Origin: Promethearchaeota archaeon
GTDB taxonomy: Archaea > Asgardarchaeota > Lokiarchaeia > Helarchaeales > RDOG01
Length of the DNA stretch: 64,000 bases
Reading direction: 5' to 3'
Assembly: GCA_011365055.1 (NCBI GenBank)
Contig: RDOG01000020.1
Coordinates: 13,784 to 77,783, forward strand
Position numbers and translations under genes: made by a program. The notes under the pieces are model-generated. The model saw only the letters and a list, made by a program, of their open reading frames with translations, was not told where the DNA came from and searched no databases. Position 1 is the stretch's first letter, and each line of letters starts with the position of its first letter. Below are positions 17,279-25,705 of the stretch, one piece after another.

Positions 17279-18574
17279 ATGAAAATGAATACGCCTTGGA
17301 AAGGAACACCTTTTGACTCGAGTTATAGGAATTCAATGTTTAGAATCTTAATACCTACTTTTTTTGCAGGTTTTGCTTCTTTAGGATTACTATTTGTGAA
17401 TTTTTCAAGAATAATATCGGATATTTATCAATCTAAATTGTTTTTAAGTGTAGAAGCAGCTGCAGGAATGGCAGGAATATTGACAGGTGTGGATATTTTA
17501 GCTAAATTAGGAATTTCACCTTTAACGGGTTACTTATCAGATAAATTTGGTCGTAGGAAACTGATAGTAACTGGAATGTCATTGGGTATAATAGCATCTT
17601 TAACATTTCTTTGGGCATATTTATTTGATTTTGAAATCGCTATAGTGAGTTTTTTATGGGCAGGTACTATATTTTTAGGACTCGAAAAAGGTCAAACGAA
17701 TACTAGTATCACGATTGCTAGTGGAGATACGGGTGAAGAATATAATCAAATAGGAAGATCGGAAGCTGCTTGGGACGTAGCATTAATAGCAGGAATGATT
17801 TCAGGTGTTGCAATTGCAACATTATTAGATTTAAATTATTACCAACAAATCTTCTTATCAATTTTTATTTTCATTGCTGCCGCTATTTTTTCATTTTTCT
17901 TGACTAAAGAGACCTTACAACCTTTAGGACCTAATATAGAGGTTAAAAAAACAAAAATTAATGATTATAAGGACATTTTGAAGGAAAAAAATTTTATTCC
18001 TTTATTTATATTTGCATTTGCTGTTGAAGCTCAAGAATCTGGAATGGTTTTCTATTTATTACCGCTCATGTTTGAACAAACCACAACATTAAGTTCAAAT
18101 ACAGTAACAATTATCGTGTTTCTCCCTGCCATGCTTTCATTAGCAATATTCTTCATTCCTGCAGGTATTTTATCTGATAAATATGGAAGAAAACGGATGG
18201 CACTTTTTGGGATGGGAATTTCAATAATTTTAATGGTCCTTTTATCATTTACAGGGGCGTTTCCAATAGAAATTCAAATTCCAATAATTGTAAGTATTCT
18301 TATCACCTTAGGGTTTTTTGTTTGTTTATATAGAATGCCTTTAATGAGTAGTCTCACTGATTTAACAAATAGGCAATCTCGAGGAATAGCTTATGGAATC
18401 CTAAGAGGATTCAGAGAATTTGGAGGAGCAGTTGCACCTTTTATTTTAGGAGCATTTTTAATTTTGGGATTCAATTTCTATAATGTAATATTGATAATGG
18501 CATTAATAACGGGGATCTGTTTTGCATTAAACGTCTTTCTTTTTCGAGAAACAGTAAGGATGATGGCAAATTAA
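17279..18574 (+). CDS. Major facilitator superfamily transporter
   Basis: The start is the ATG at 17279; a TTG one codon upstream is less likely. In 431 residues there are twelve hydrophobic helices in two halves, each with the MFS motif A: GYLSDKFGRRK after helix 2 and GILSDKYGRKR after helix 8. This identifies a secondary transporter of the cytoplasmic membrane. The substrate cannot be read from the sequence; the length fits sugar, drug or metabolite exporters. The gene stands alone upstream of the aldehyde oxidoreductase operon, 82 bases away and on the same strand, so read-through is possible. Confidence 0.88.
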   Translation: MKMNTPWKGTPFDSSYRNSMFRILIPTFFAGFASLGLLFVNFSRIISDIYQSKLFLSVEAAAGMAGILTGVDILAKLGISPLTGYLSDKFGRRKLIVTGMSLGIIASLTFLWAYLFDFEIAIVSFLWAGTIFLGLEKGQTNTSITIASGDTGEEYNQIGRSEAAWDVALIAGMISGVAIATLLDLNYYQQIFLSIFIFIAAAIFSFFLTKETLQPLGPNIEVKKTKINDYKDILKEKNFIPLFIFAFAVEAQESGMVFYLLPLMFEQTTTLSSNTVTIIVFLPAMLSLAIFFIPAGILSDKYGRKRMALFGMGISIILMVLLSFTGAFPIEIQIPIIVSILITLGFFVCLYRMPLMSSLTDLTNRQSRGIAYGILRGFREFGGAVAPFILGAFLILGFNFYNVILIMALITGICFALNVFLFRETVRMMAN

Positions 18575-18656
18575 CCAGATAAAAAATTAAAAAATTTTAA
18601 ATTATAATATCCCAATATTTCTGTATTGATTTTTTAATATAATTTTGGTGATTTAT

Positions 18657-20504
18657 TTGAAAGGATACACTGGAAAAATCCTTCAAGTTGATTTAGAGTC
18701 TAAAAAAATATCAATAATTCCAATTAATAAAGAATGGTCAAAACTTTTCCTTGGTGGTTCTGGATACGCTGCAAGGTTATTGTATGATAAACTTACCAAA
18801 GATCTGGATCCCCTGAGTCCTGAAAATCCATTGTTATTTATGACTGGTCCTTTAACAGCAACACCCGCACCAACTGCAGGGCGCTATATAGTCTGTGCAA
18901 AGTCTCCTCTTACAAATATTTGGGGAGAATCAACATCTGGGGGAACCTTTGGATCAGAAATAAAATTCGCAGGATATGATGGTATTTTACTTCTGAACAA
19001 AGCAGAAAACTTGTCTTATATTTCAATTAATGATGATATCGTTGAAATTAAAGATGCAAAAAAACTCAAGAATAAAGATGCTTATACAGTTCAAGAAAAA
19101 ATAAGAGAAATGGAAGATAGTCCTAAGATGAAAGTCGCTGCAATTGGAGCTGCAGGAGAGAACATGGTGCGATTTGCAGCAATAATGAACGATGAAGGAA
19201 GAGCTGCTGGAAGAACAGGTATGGGGGCAGTCATGGGATCAAAGAATTTAAAAGCTATAGGTATCAGAGGAAGAGGTTTTATTGAAGTTGAAAAACCGAA
19301 AAGATATCTTGGAACAATACGTGCAATGAACATGCATCAAAAAGAGAATTTTGCTGCTAGAATGTTTCGAGAGTTAGGAACTGCTGGTTATTTAGATACT
19401 GCTTATGCATTCGGAGACCTAATTGCAAAGTATTACACTCAAGGAGATTGGGAAGCTTCAAGTAATCTATCAGGTTCTACACAAAAAGAAAAATATATCG
19501 TTAAAAATACTGCTTGTTTTGCTTGTGCTATTGCTTGTGGCCACTTAGTTGAAAATAAAGAAGGAACTTATAAAATACCGAAAACAACAGAAGCTTGCGA
19601 ATATGAAACGCTTGGAGCTCTTGGTTCTTTATGTTTAAACGAAAATTTAGAATCAGTATTAAAGGCAAATTACCTTTGCAACTTCCATGGTTTGGATACA
19701 ATAAGTTGCGGTGCAACGATCGCATTTACCATGTATTGTTACGATAAAGGTTATATAACAATAGATGATACTGAAGGACTAGAAATGAAATGGGGAGATT
19801 CTGAATTAATATTAAAATTAATTGATATGATTGCAACAAGAAAGGGTTTTGGTAACGTGATTGCAGAAGGTACCGCTAGAATGGGGCAGAAGTTCAATGT
19901 TAATCAAGATGAGATCGGAGTTGTTAAGGGATTAGATGCACCAATGCATGATCCAAGAGCATTTTTTGGAATGGCAATTCAATATGCAACTTCAAATCGT
20001 GGAGCTTGCCACATGGCAGGAGATGATTATGAGGTTTGTTTAGGAAACGATGCAAAAGAATTTGGTGTTACGTTTCATGACCGATTCAGTGATGATAATT
20101 TAGGTGAACATGTTTCAAGACTTCAAGATTTAAGATCACTTTGGAGTTCAATGATTTTATGTAATTTTACGCACCCAAAAGCGCAATACGTTGCAGATTT
20201 AATGACATTAGCTACGGGCAATAAATACGAAATTGAGGACTTGAGAAAAGCTGGAGAACGTATATTCAACTTGAAACGAGTAATTAACAACAAATTAGGT
20301 GTGACAGAAGCGGATGATATGCTTCCAAAAATTCTTCTTACACCGGTTGAAGGAGCAACAGAGGGTAAAGTTCCAGATTTTGTACGACAGAAGAATGAAT
20401 ATTATGATTTTAGAAAATGGGATAAATCAGGGAAACCGTCAAAGGAAAAATTAAAGGAGCTTAATTTAGAATTTACAATAAAAGATATCTGGGGGAGTGA
20501 ATGA
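18657..20504 (+). CDS. aor: Tungsten-dependent aldehyde:ferredoxin oxidoreductase
   Basis: The enzyme oxidises aldehydes to acids (or the reverse) with ferredoxin, using tungstopterin and a 4Fe-4S cluster. I start at the TTG at 18657, 4 bases after GGTGAT; the product then begins KGYTGKILQVD, the usual AOR N-terminus, and has 615 residues. The pterin-binding N-terminal domain includes GPLTATPAPTAGR and WGESTSGG. The cluster motif CFACAIAC lies near residue 288, and a later Cys in SSMILCNF fits the fourth ligand. The next gene, a 4Fe-4S protein, overlaps its stop, so the pair forms an operon. Confidence 0.95.
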   Translation: MKGYTGKILQVDLESKKISIIPINKEWSKLFLGGSGYAARLLYDKLTKDLDPLSPENPLLFMTGPLTATPAPTAGRYIVCAKSPLTNIWGESTSGGTFGSEIKFAGYDGILLLNKAENLSYISINDDIVEIKDAKKLKNKDAYTVQEKIREMEDSPKMKVAAIGAAGENMVRFAAIMNDEGRAAGRTGMGAVMGSKNLKAIGIRGRGFIEVEKPKRYLGTIRAMNMHQKENFAARMFRELGTAGYLDTAYAFGDLIAKYYTQGDWEASSNLSGSTQKEKYIVKNTACFACAIACGHLVENKEGTYKIPKTTEACEYETLGALGSLCLNENLESVLKANYLCNFHGLDTISCGATIAFTMYCYDKGYITIDDTEGLEMKWGDSELILKLIDMIATRKGFGNVIAEGTARMGQKFNVNQDEIGVVKGLDAPMHDPRAFFGMAIQYATSNRGACHMAGDDYEVCLGNDAKEFGVTFHDRFSDDNLGEHVSRLQDLRSLWSSMILCNFTHPKAQYVADLMTLATGNKYEIEDLRKAGERIFNLKRVINNKLGVTEADDMLPKILLTPVEGATEGKVPDFVRQKNEYYDFRKWDKSGKPSKEKLKELNLEFTIKDIWGSE

Positions 20505-21001
20505 AAATGGTACAAGTGAAGAAAATAATCATGGCATATCCAGATAAATGTTTGAATTGCAAATTATGTGAATTATCATGTTCTTTGACCAAGGAAGGAA
20601 AGATATTCCCCCTTCATTCTAGAATAGAAATAATAGAGCATTCACCAATGATTAAGTTTCCCGTGCTTTGTTATCACTGCGATGATCCATTATGTGCAAA
20701 AATTTGTCCGACAAACTCATTAATTCGAGATTCTAAATATGGTTTAATAAAATTCAATTATAATACATGCATTCATTGTCGAAAATGTTCTGAAGCTTGT
20801 CCTTTTGGCGCAATAAGTATTGCAATTGATGGTAAAGTCTTCAAATGCAATCAATGTGAAGAAGTGATGGAAAATGAACCTGCTCCACAATGCGTTTTAT
20901 CTTGCCCTCATGGTGCGTTAGAATATATTGAACCTCAAGATGACGTGCATAAAAAGCGAGAGAAATTTGTTGATAAGTATATTAAAGAATTAACTATTTA
21001 A
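20501..21001 (+). CDS. 4Fe-4S ferredoxin-like electron-transfer subunit of the aldehyde oxidoreductase
   Basis: The 166-residue protein has four cysteine groups arranged as in the HycB/DmsB family: CLNCKLCELSC, CYHCDDPLCAKIC, CIHCRKCSEAC, and CNQC followed by CVLSC. Such subunits carry up to four 4Fe-4S clusters. They act as an electron wire between a molybdenum or tungsten enzyme and a partner. The ATG overlaps the stop codon of the oxidoreductase gene (ATGA) after GGGAGTGA; a second ATG at 20507 is equally possible. There is no signal peptide, so it is cytosolic. Confidence 0.92.
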   Translation: MKMVQVKKIIMAYPDKCLNCKLCELSCSLTKEGKIFPLHSRIEIIEHSPMIKFPVLCYHCDDPLCAKICPTNSLIRDSKYGLIKFNYNTCIHCRKCSEACPFGAISIAIDGKVFKCNQCEEVMENEPAPQCVLSCPHGALEYIEPQDDVHKKREKFVDKYIKELTI

Positions 21002-21198
21002 TTCCAAACTTTTTTTTATATTTCTTCTATAGCAAGTTAAGACAAAGAAATGCTCTTCATTCAATATTAAAGATTTGCATATAACAAATAAAAGAATCGG
21101 AATTATTCTGTCCATTAATTTTAAAAATTAAAAATAAATGGATTTAAAAATAAATTTGATTTGTATTAAATTGAACTTCGAAGAATAATGTGAGATCG

Positions 21199-22284
21199 AT
21201 GTATAGAGACAGAGATTATTTGATTACAGAAGAAGGAATCATTTTTAGAGTTTATGGTTACATTCATCCACAAAAAAAAGGTATTTGTGATGTAGAATAT
21301 GCTTCAGAATCTATTTATGTATCAAAAGATCCTCGTGCAATCCGATTTTTATGTTTAGATGATGGGCAAGAACGTGAAAATAGATTCTATAAATTTTATT
21401 TTGATGGAGGATTAAAATTTATTCAAGAAAAATACTCCCAATATCAAGTATATTATAAACCTCTTGAGACGAAATTAGTTGGATTGGATGAAAGTCAAGT
21501 ATATAAAAAAATCGATCCACATCAGGAATTGCAAGAAATTTTGAATTCTGATTTAAATGACTCCTTATTAAAAACTATGAATCACGTGCTTGAAATAATT
21601 CTTAATCATTCTTCTTTGAAAATTTCGGATTTTGGCTGTTTCGGCTCTATTTGCTTGGATTTTTATCATGTGAAGTATAGTGATATCGATTTCATCATTT
21701 ACGGAAGAAAAGAGCTAGCTGAATTGAGGGAAACGCTTTCTACCATTTATAAAAGTAAGAAAGAAAAGTTATCCAACGAATTTGATTTGATAGATTCAGA
21801 ATCTTTTGTTAAATCAAGTTGGAAATTTCAAAATTATTCATTAAAAGAATATCTAGAAAATGAAAAAAATAAGCTAATTTATTCTGTAATTCAGTCTCCT
21901 TTTTCTGATAGATCTATTAAAATAGAATTTGAGCCAGTAAAGAAATTTTCGGAAATAAAAAATGAATATGATGACATCATATCGATAAAAAATGAAGGTT
22001 GGATAGAATTAACGGCAAGAATAGTAGAAGATCAGGATGCATTTTATCTTCAATCAATATATATTATTGAAGTTTTGGATATTAAAGTTGGAAAAAAAGT
22101 GGAAATTCTTCAAATTTGTAACTATCTAGAGGAATTTCGAGGTATCGCTAAAAAAAATGATATTGTTTTAGTGAAGGGTAATTTAGAAAGAGTCATTTGC
22201 AAAAATAGAGAATATTTCCAAGTTACCATATCATATGGAATGAAACATCATTCAAAACAAGTATTAAAACCAATTAAAAACTAA
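21199..22284 (+). CDS. Predicted nucleotidyltransferase with C-terminal beta-rich domain
   Basis: I start at the ATG at 21199, preceded by GTGAGAT; a GTG at 21190 is the alternative. In the middle (about residues 150-185) lies the polymerase-beta-like signature: GCFGSICLDF, then YSDIDF with two acidic residues. The N-terminus, DYLITEEGIIFRVYGYIHP, resembles the archaeal predicted nucleotidyltransferases of COG1665. The last 90 residues look like an OB-type beta barrel (GWIELTARIVED and NDIVLVKGNL). The substrate is unknown. It may act on tRNA or another nucleic acid, but nothing here decides that. It is a single gene, 361 residues long. Confidence 0.65.
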   Translation: MYRDRDYLITEEGIIFRVYGYIHPQKKGICDVEYASESIYVSKDPRAIRFLCLDDGQERENRFYKFYFDGGLKFIQEKYSQYQVYYKPLETKLVGLDESQVYKKIDPHQELQEILNSDLNDSLLKTMNHVLEIILNHSSLKISDFGCFGSICLDFYHVKYSDIDFIIYGRKELAELRETLSTIYKSKKEKLSNEFDLIDSESFVKSSWKFQNYSLKEYLENEKNKLIYSVIQSPFSDRSIKIEFEPVKKFSEIKNEYDDIISIKNEGWIELTARIVEDQDAFYLQSIYIIEVLDIKVGKKVEILQICNYLEEFRGIAKKNDIVLVKGNLERVICKNREYFQVTISYGMKHHSKQVLKPIKN

Positions 22285-22337
22285 ATTATTTTTCATTTTC
22301 TTTTTTATTTGAAATTTTTTCTTTATTGAATTAACTT

Positions 22338-23660
22338 TCATCCTTCAAGTTCTTTGGTTAATCTATATATTTCAATTCTCGTATTTCTTTCCTCTACATC
22401 TAAACCAAGTAATTGATCTTGTAATATTGCTGCTTCAATTTCCGTTATGTTTGGAATTTCCCTTTTAATTAAACGCCTTAATTCATCTTCTTCTTCTAAT
22501 ATTTCTTTCATTTCTTCTTCTTTTTCATGTTCTCGTAATTTTTTTATGACATTACCAGTAGGTTGAGGAGATTCATTCATAATTGATTCAATTTCTTTAG
22601 CAGTTTCTGAAATATCTTCAATCCTTTTCTCTGTTACAGTTATTTCTTCTTTTTTAGTATTTAATTCTACATTTAATGCAACTTTAGATTTTTGAGTTAA
22701 TTCTTTCCATTCATTCAATTTATTCAATTTATTTTCATCGCTTATTAAAAGTAAATCGTCAACATATTCAAAAATCTTATCAGAATTTATAATTTCAGGT
22801 AATTCATGACCTAATAACGCAGCTAAATTAATAATCTGCTCCCTAGTATGTTCTAACTCCTTGATACGTATTTTCATTTTTAAATTGATTTCAGATTCAA
22901 TATCCTTACCATTCTTTTTTTCTAACAAGAGGTCATCAATTTTAGAAGACATTTGCTCTACTTGATCTTCTTTAGCTTTTAAAATAAACTTAAGATCTTT
23001 AATATCTTTTTTATATCCTTGTAAATTATTTGTTAAACTGGAATTTTCTTCCATTAACTTTTTATTCTTAGATTCCAAATCCTTGATTTTATCCATTAGT
23101 TCTTTTGTTTTAAATGCTTGATCGGAATCATTTTTTTCATTTTTTTCAAGGGATTTCAACTCAGAAATAAATTCTTCTTTAAAATTTACAAATTCTGCTT
23201 CTAAATTAGTAATTTCTTTTTCTTTTTTTATTAATAGATTATCTTTTTCCAATAATTCAGTCTTTAATCGGGCATGTTCTCGGATGTCTGCAGTTTGTTC
23301 TTTTAATTCCTTAATAATTTTATTTTTTTCTTCTAGAGAAACTTGTAAATTTTTAATCTTTTTTATTGCACCCTTCATCAATTCAACTTGTTTTTTATCA
23401 AATTGTTTATTATCAGTCTTTGAATCATTTTTGATTGGATTTTTTTCTTCAAGTATTTCAATTTTTTCTTGTAATTCTCCAATTTTTTTTGATAATATTT
23501 TTTCTTTATCATCTTCAAGTAAAATTCTTTGAATTTCGCTTTGATTTATCATGGTCTTCTGATTTTCAGCATTTATTTTTTGTAATTCCAAAATTTTCTC
23601 ATTTTTTCGATCGAGTATCTTTCGTAAATCGTCAACATCTATTTGTTCTGAACTCACCAT
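22338..23660 (-). CDS. Coiled-coil protein divergent from a small GTPase gene
   Basis: Nearly the whole 440-residue protein is predicted coiled coil, very rich in Glu, Lys, Leu and Ile, with breaks near residues 285-320 (LAALLGHELPEIIN) and 360-375. The C-terminal 60 residues form a shorter helical segment. No membrane span is present. AGGGTG precedes the ATG. Its start lies 195 bases from the start of the Rab-like GTPase gene on the other strand, so the two may share a regulatory region. A golgin-like or effector role is conceivable, but this is inference only. Confidence 0.7.
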   Translation of the reverse strand: MVSSEQIDVDDLRKILDRKNEKILELQKINAENQKTMINQSEIQRILLEDDKEKILSKKIGELQEKIEILEEKNPIKNDSKTDNKQFDKKQVELMKGAIKKIKNLQVSLEEKNKIIKELKEQTADIREHARLKTELLEKDNLLIKKEKEITNLEAEFVNFKEEFISELKSLEKNEKNDSDQAFKTKELMDKIKDLESKNKKLMEENSSLTNNLQGYKKDIKDLKFILKAKEDQVEQMSSKIDDLLLEKKNGKDIESEINLKMKIRIKELEHTREQIINLAALLGHELPEIINSDKIFEYVDDLLLISDENKLNKLNEWKELTQKSKVALNVELNTKKEEITVTEKRIEDISETAKEIESIMNESPQPTGNVIKKLREHEKEEEMKEILEEEDELRRLIKREIPNITEIEAAILQDQLLGLDVEERNTRIEIYRLTKELEG

Positions 23661-23799
23661 TTTTTTGCACCCTATCCCTTGAAAAATAAATTACCTAAAG
23701 CTTCTAATCCAACATTTCTATTAAACTTGTGTTTTTTTATAGAAAGCATTGTAGAATTCAAAATCCTTTATAAACAATAGAAATTAAATATTTGAAGAG

Positions 23800-23808
23800 A
23801 TATAAATA
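23800..23808 (+). promoter_or_regulatory. Putative TATA box of the second small GTPase gene
   Basis: ATATAAATA lies about 50 bases before the TTG start at 23856, leaving a leader that contains GGAG at 23844. Confidence 0.4.
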
Positions 23809-23855
23809 CTATAAAAAATGACTCTTAAAAGGTCAAAATTGAAGGAGAAAGTACA

Positions 23856-24368
23856 TTGTCGAAAAAGAAGGAAAAAGTTTATAAAATTGTATTGTTAGGA
23901 GACGAGAGTGTAGGAAAAACTTCAACCATCACGCAACATGTCGAAAAAAAGTTTGAAGAGTCTTACAAAATGACCATTGGAACTGATATTTCAGCAAAAT
24001 TAATGGAAGAGGGAGGAAAGAACATCTATCTGATTATTTGGGACATTGGTGGACAGGATAAGTTTAAGGTATTAAGGGAAAGCTATCTCCAAGGTGCTTT
24101 TGGAGCTCTGGTGCTTTATGACATATCTAATCAATTTTCTTATAACCATATTCCAGATTGGATAGCTGATGCAGAGAAATATTGTGGTAAAATTCCTTTG
24201 ATATTGTGTGGGAATAAGAATGATTTAGAAAATAAGAGAGTAATTCTGGCTGAAGATGGAAAGAAACTCGCAAAAGAAATAGGCGCAGAATTTATTGAAA
24301 CATCTGCAAAGACTGGGGAAAATGTTGACGAAGCATTTAACTTATTGGTCCAAAAAATAGTCAAATGA
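23856..24368 (+). CDS. Rab-like small GTPase
   Basis: The 170-residue protein starts at a TTG 8 bases after GGAG. The G boxes are GDESVGKT, a switch I Thr in MTIGTDIS, WDIGGQDKF (Gly in place of the usual Ala in DxAGQ), NKND and ETSAK. The catalytic Gln is kept. The GGQ form recalls Arf and other deep-branching small GTPases, while the rest is Rab/Ras-like. No lipid-attachment cysteine is present at either end. It is divergent from a coiled-coil gene, and a T-rich stretch follows its stop. Confidence 0.93.
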   Translation: MSKKKEKVYKIVLLGDESVGKTSTITQHVEKKFEESYKMTIGTDISAKLMEEGGKNIYLIIWDIGGQDKFKVLRESYLQGAFGALVLYDISNQFSYNHIPDWIADAEKYCGKIPLILCGNKNDLENKRVILAEDGKKLAKEIGAEFIETSAKTGENVDEAFNLLVQKIVK

Positions 24369-24529
24369 TGATCCTTTTTTAACATAAAATTTTAAATATT
24401 CTTTAGGTTCGGCAAATTCATTTGTTTTATAAGGTTTACTTTGAAAGAAAATATTAAAATAAAAGTAATAAGAAGTATTTTAGATCTTAATGATCAATAA
24501 TAATCTGGCTCCAGTGACTCAGCCTGGAT

Positions 24530-24565
24530 TTGGAAAGTGATTTTTCAACTTTCTTAACACCAGAG
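24530..24565 (+). other. 36-base intron in the D loop of tRNA-Ile
   Basis: CTGG (24524-24527) pairs with CCAG (24560-24563). The 3-base bulges ATT and AGA then lie on opposite strands, and GAAAGT pairs with ACTTTC inside the intron. This is a relaxed bulge-helix-bulge. Cutting after the second base of each bulge leaves the normal D loop AGCCTGGATA. Confidence 0.65.
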
Positions 24566-24582
24566 AGAGTGTCGGCCTTATA

Positions 24583-24647
24583 GGAATGCTAATTGAGTGT
24601 TTCTAACTTTGGTACGCTCTCATACAGTCGGACTGTCATTCTACGAA
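24583..24647 (+). other. 65-base intron at tRNA position 37/38
   Basis: The bulges TAG (24581-24583) and AAA (24646-24648) flank a 4-base central helix with one mismatch. The anticodon stem lies outside and GAATG/CATTC inside. This is the canonical archaeal bulge-helix-bulge at the standard position, and it restores the loop CTTATAA. Confidence 0.8.
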
Positions 24648-24685
24648 AGCCGAAAGTCGCGGGATCGAGGCCCGCCTGGAGCACC

Positions 24686-24692
24686 TTTTTTT
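24686..24692 (+). terminator. T7 terminator of the tRNA gene
   Basis: Seven T residues directly follow the tRNA 3' end (ACC). They run into the stop codon of the convergent gene at 24691. Confidence 0.6.
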
Positions 24693-25575
24693 AATCTCTT
24701 CTATATGCAGAAGTTCGTTTCCAAAGATATACTACTATTATTACAGTAATTATTAAGACAATAATGATCAAATAGACTGTAAGAAACGTAATGATCGGAT
24801 CTCCAAAGTTCAAGAAAATGACGATTCCACTTAAGATGGGAAATGTATAGGTTGTTAATTGAACCAATTTTAATGTTTCAGATTCTTTATATAAATCAGT
24901 TCCACTTGTCATATTTCTGATATTTGAATAATATTCAGACATTACAATGACGCCTGTTAATTGTTCAACATAAATAGTAGTCATATTTTCATACTGAATA
25001 TTAGCAATTGTTTGGTATTGATGATTTATTAGTTTATAAACCCCGAATACTCCATAAGGAACTACAACAAATGTCTTACTATTAATATACCAATCTCCCG
25101 CGCCTACAAAATATCCTGCTTGATAGTTCCTAGGATTACTTGACCATCCAAAATAATTACCTGTTGGTTGTGATGATATATAACTAGAGATTGGAAATCT
25201 TGCAGCTGCATCATCTCTTTGGTAGAAGAACGGAAAATTTACTTGTTGAGTACTTACTAACATAAATGTAGTAGTGGAATTGAAAGATCCGTTAAAATGA
25301 AAAGCATTGGTAAGGGATAAATTAACAAAATTAGTGGTGATGCTAAGAACAGACGCAGTTAATAAACCATCAGAAATAATATAAGTAGAACCAATAAGAG
25401 AGCCCTCATATCGACTTACATAACTATACACAAAGGAGTCACCATTTTTTAACCCAGTAGGATAGTTATCATAAGTATAAACTTGCGCTAAAATGACGAT
25501 ACCGAAAATCGTGAATATTAACGCAGCAGCTACAAGTGCTACAAATATAATTTTTGCTCTTCTACTCAATACCAT
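24691..25575 (-). CDS. Membrane-anchored extracytoplasmic protein of unknown function
   Basis: Of 294 residues, one hydrophobic helix lies near the N-terminus (about 9-30, after SRRAK) and long hydrophobic segments lie near the C-terminus (about 243-283), ending with a basic tail. The part between is rich in Ser, Thr, Asn, Tyr and aromatic residues with several NxS/T sequons, typical of archaeal surface proteins. It is probably held in the cytoplasmic membrane with the middle domain outside. The family is not recognised. The stop codon touches the terminator of the convergent tRNA gene. Confidence 0.6.
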   Translation of the reverse strand: MVLSRRAKIIFVALVAAALIFTIFGIVILAQVYTYDNYPTGLKNGDSFVYSYVSRYEGSLIGSTYIISDGLLTASVLSITTNFVNLSLTNAFHFNGSFNSTTTFMLVSTQQVNFPFFYQRDDAAARFPISSYISSQPTGNYFGWSSNPRNYQAGYFVGAGDWYINSKTFVVVPYGVFGVYKLINHQYQTIANIQYENMTTIYVEQLTGVIVMSEYYSNIRNMTSGTDLYKESETLKLVQLTTYTFPILSGIVIFLNFGDPIITFLTVYLIIIVLIITVIIVVYLWKRTSAYRRD

Positions 25576-25705
25576 TTTTATCGTAAAACGTTATTCGTCA
25601 TAGATATTTAAATGTAAATGTCATTTTTTAAATAAAAAAGCATGAATTGAAATAGAAAAAGAAAATGATTGAAACTCAGTCTTATATTTTCTTATGTCTT
25701 AAAAA

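Larger units (their letters stand above)
24508..24683 (+). tRNA. tRNA-Ile(UAU) with two introns
   Basis: Reading through two interruptions gives a 75-base cloverleaf with every stem fully paired. The acceptor is GCTCCAG/CTGGAGC, the D stem ACTC/GAGT with loop AGCCTGGATA, the anticodon stem TCGGC/GCCGA with loop CTTATAA, the variable loop AAGTC, and the T stem GCGGG/CCCGC. The anticodon at 24579-24581 is TAT, which reads the isoleucine codon AUA. G18, G19, C56, A58 and the G15-C48 pair are present; the T loop starts with A instead of T. Discriminator A73 is at 24683, followed by CC, so CCA would be added after transcription. The transcript ends at a T7 run. Confidence 0.85.
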
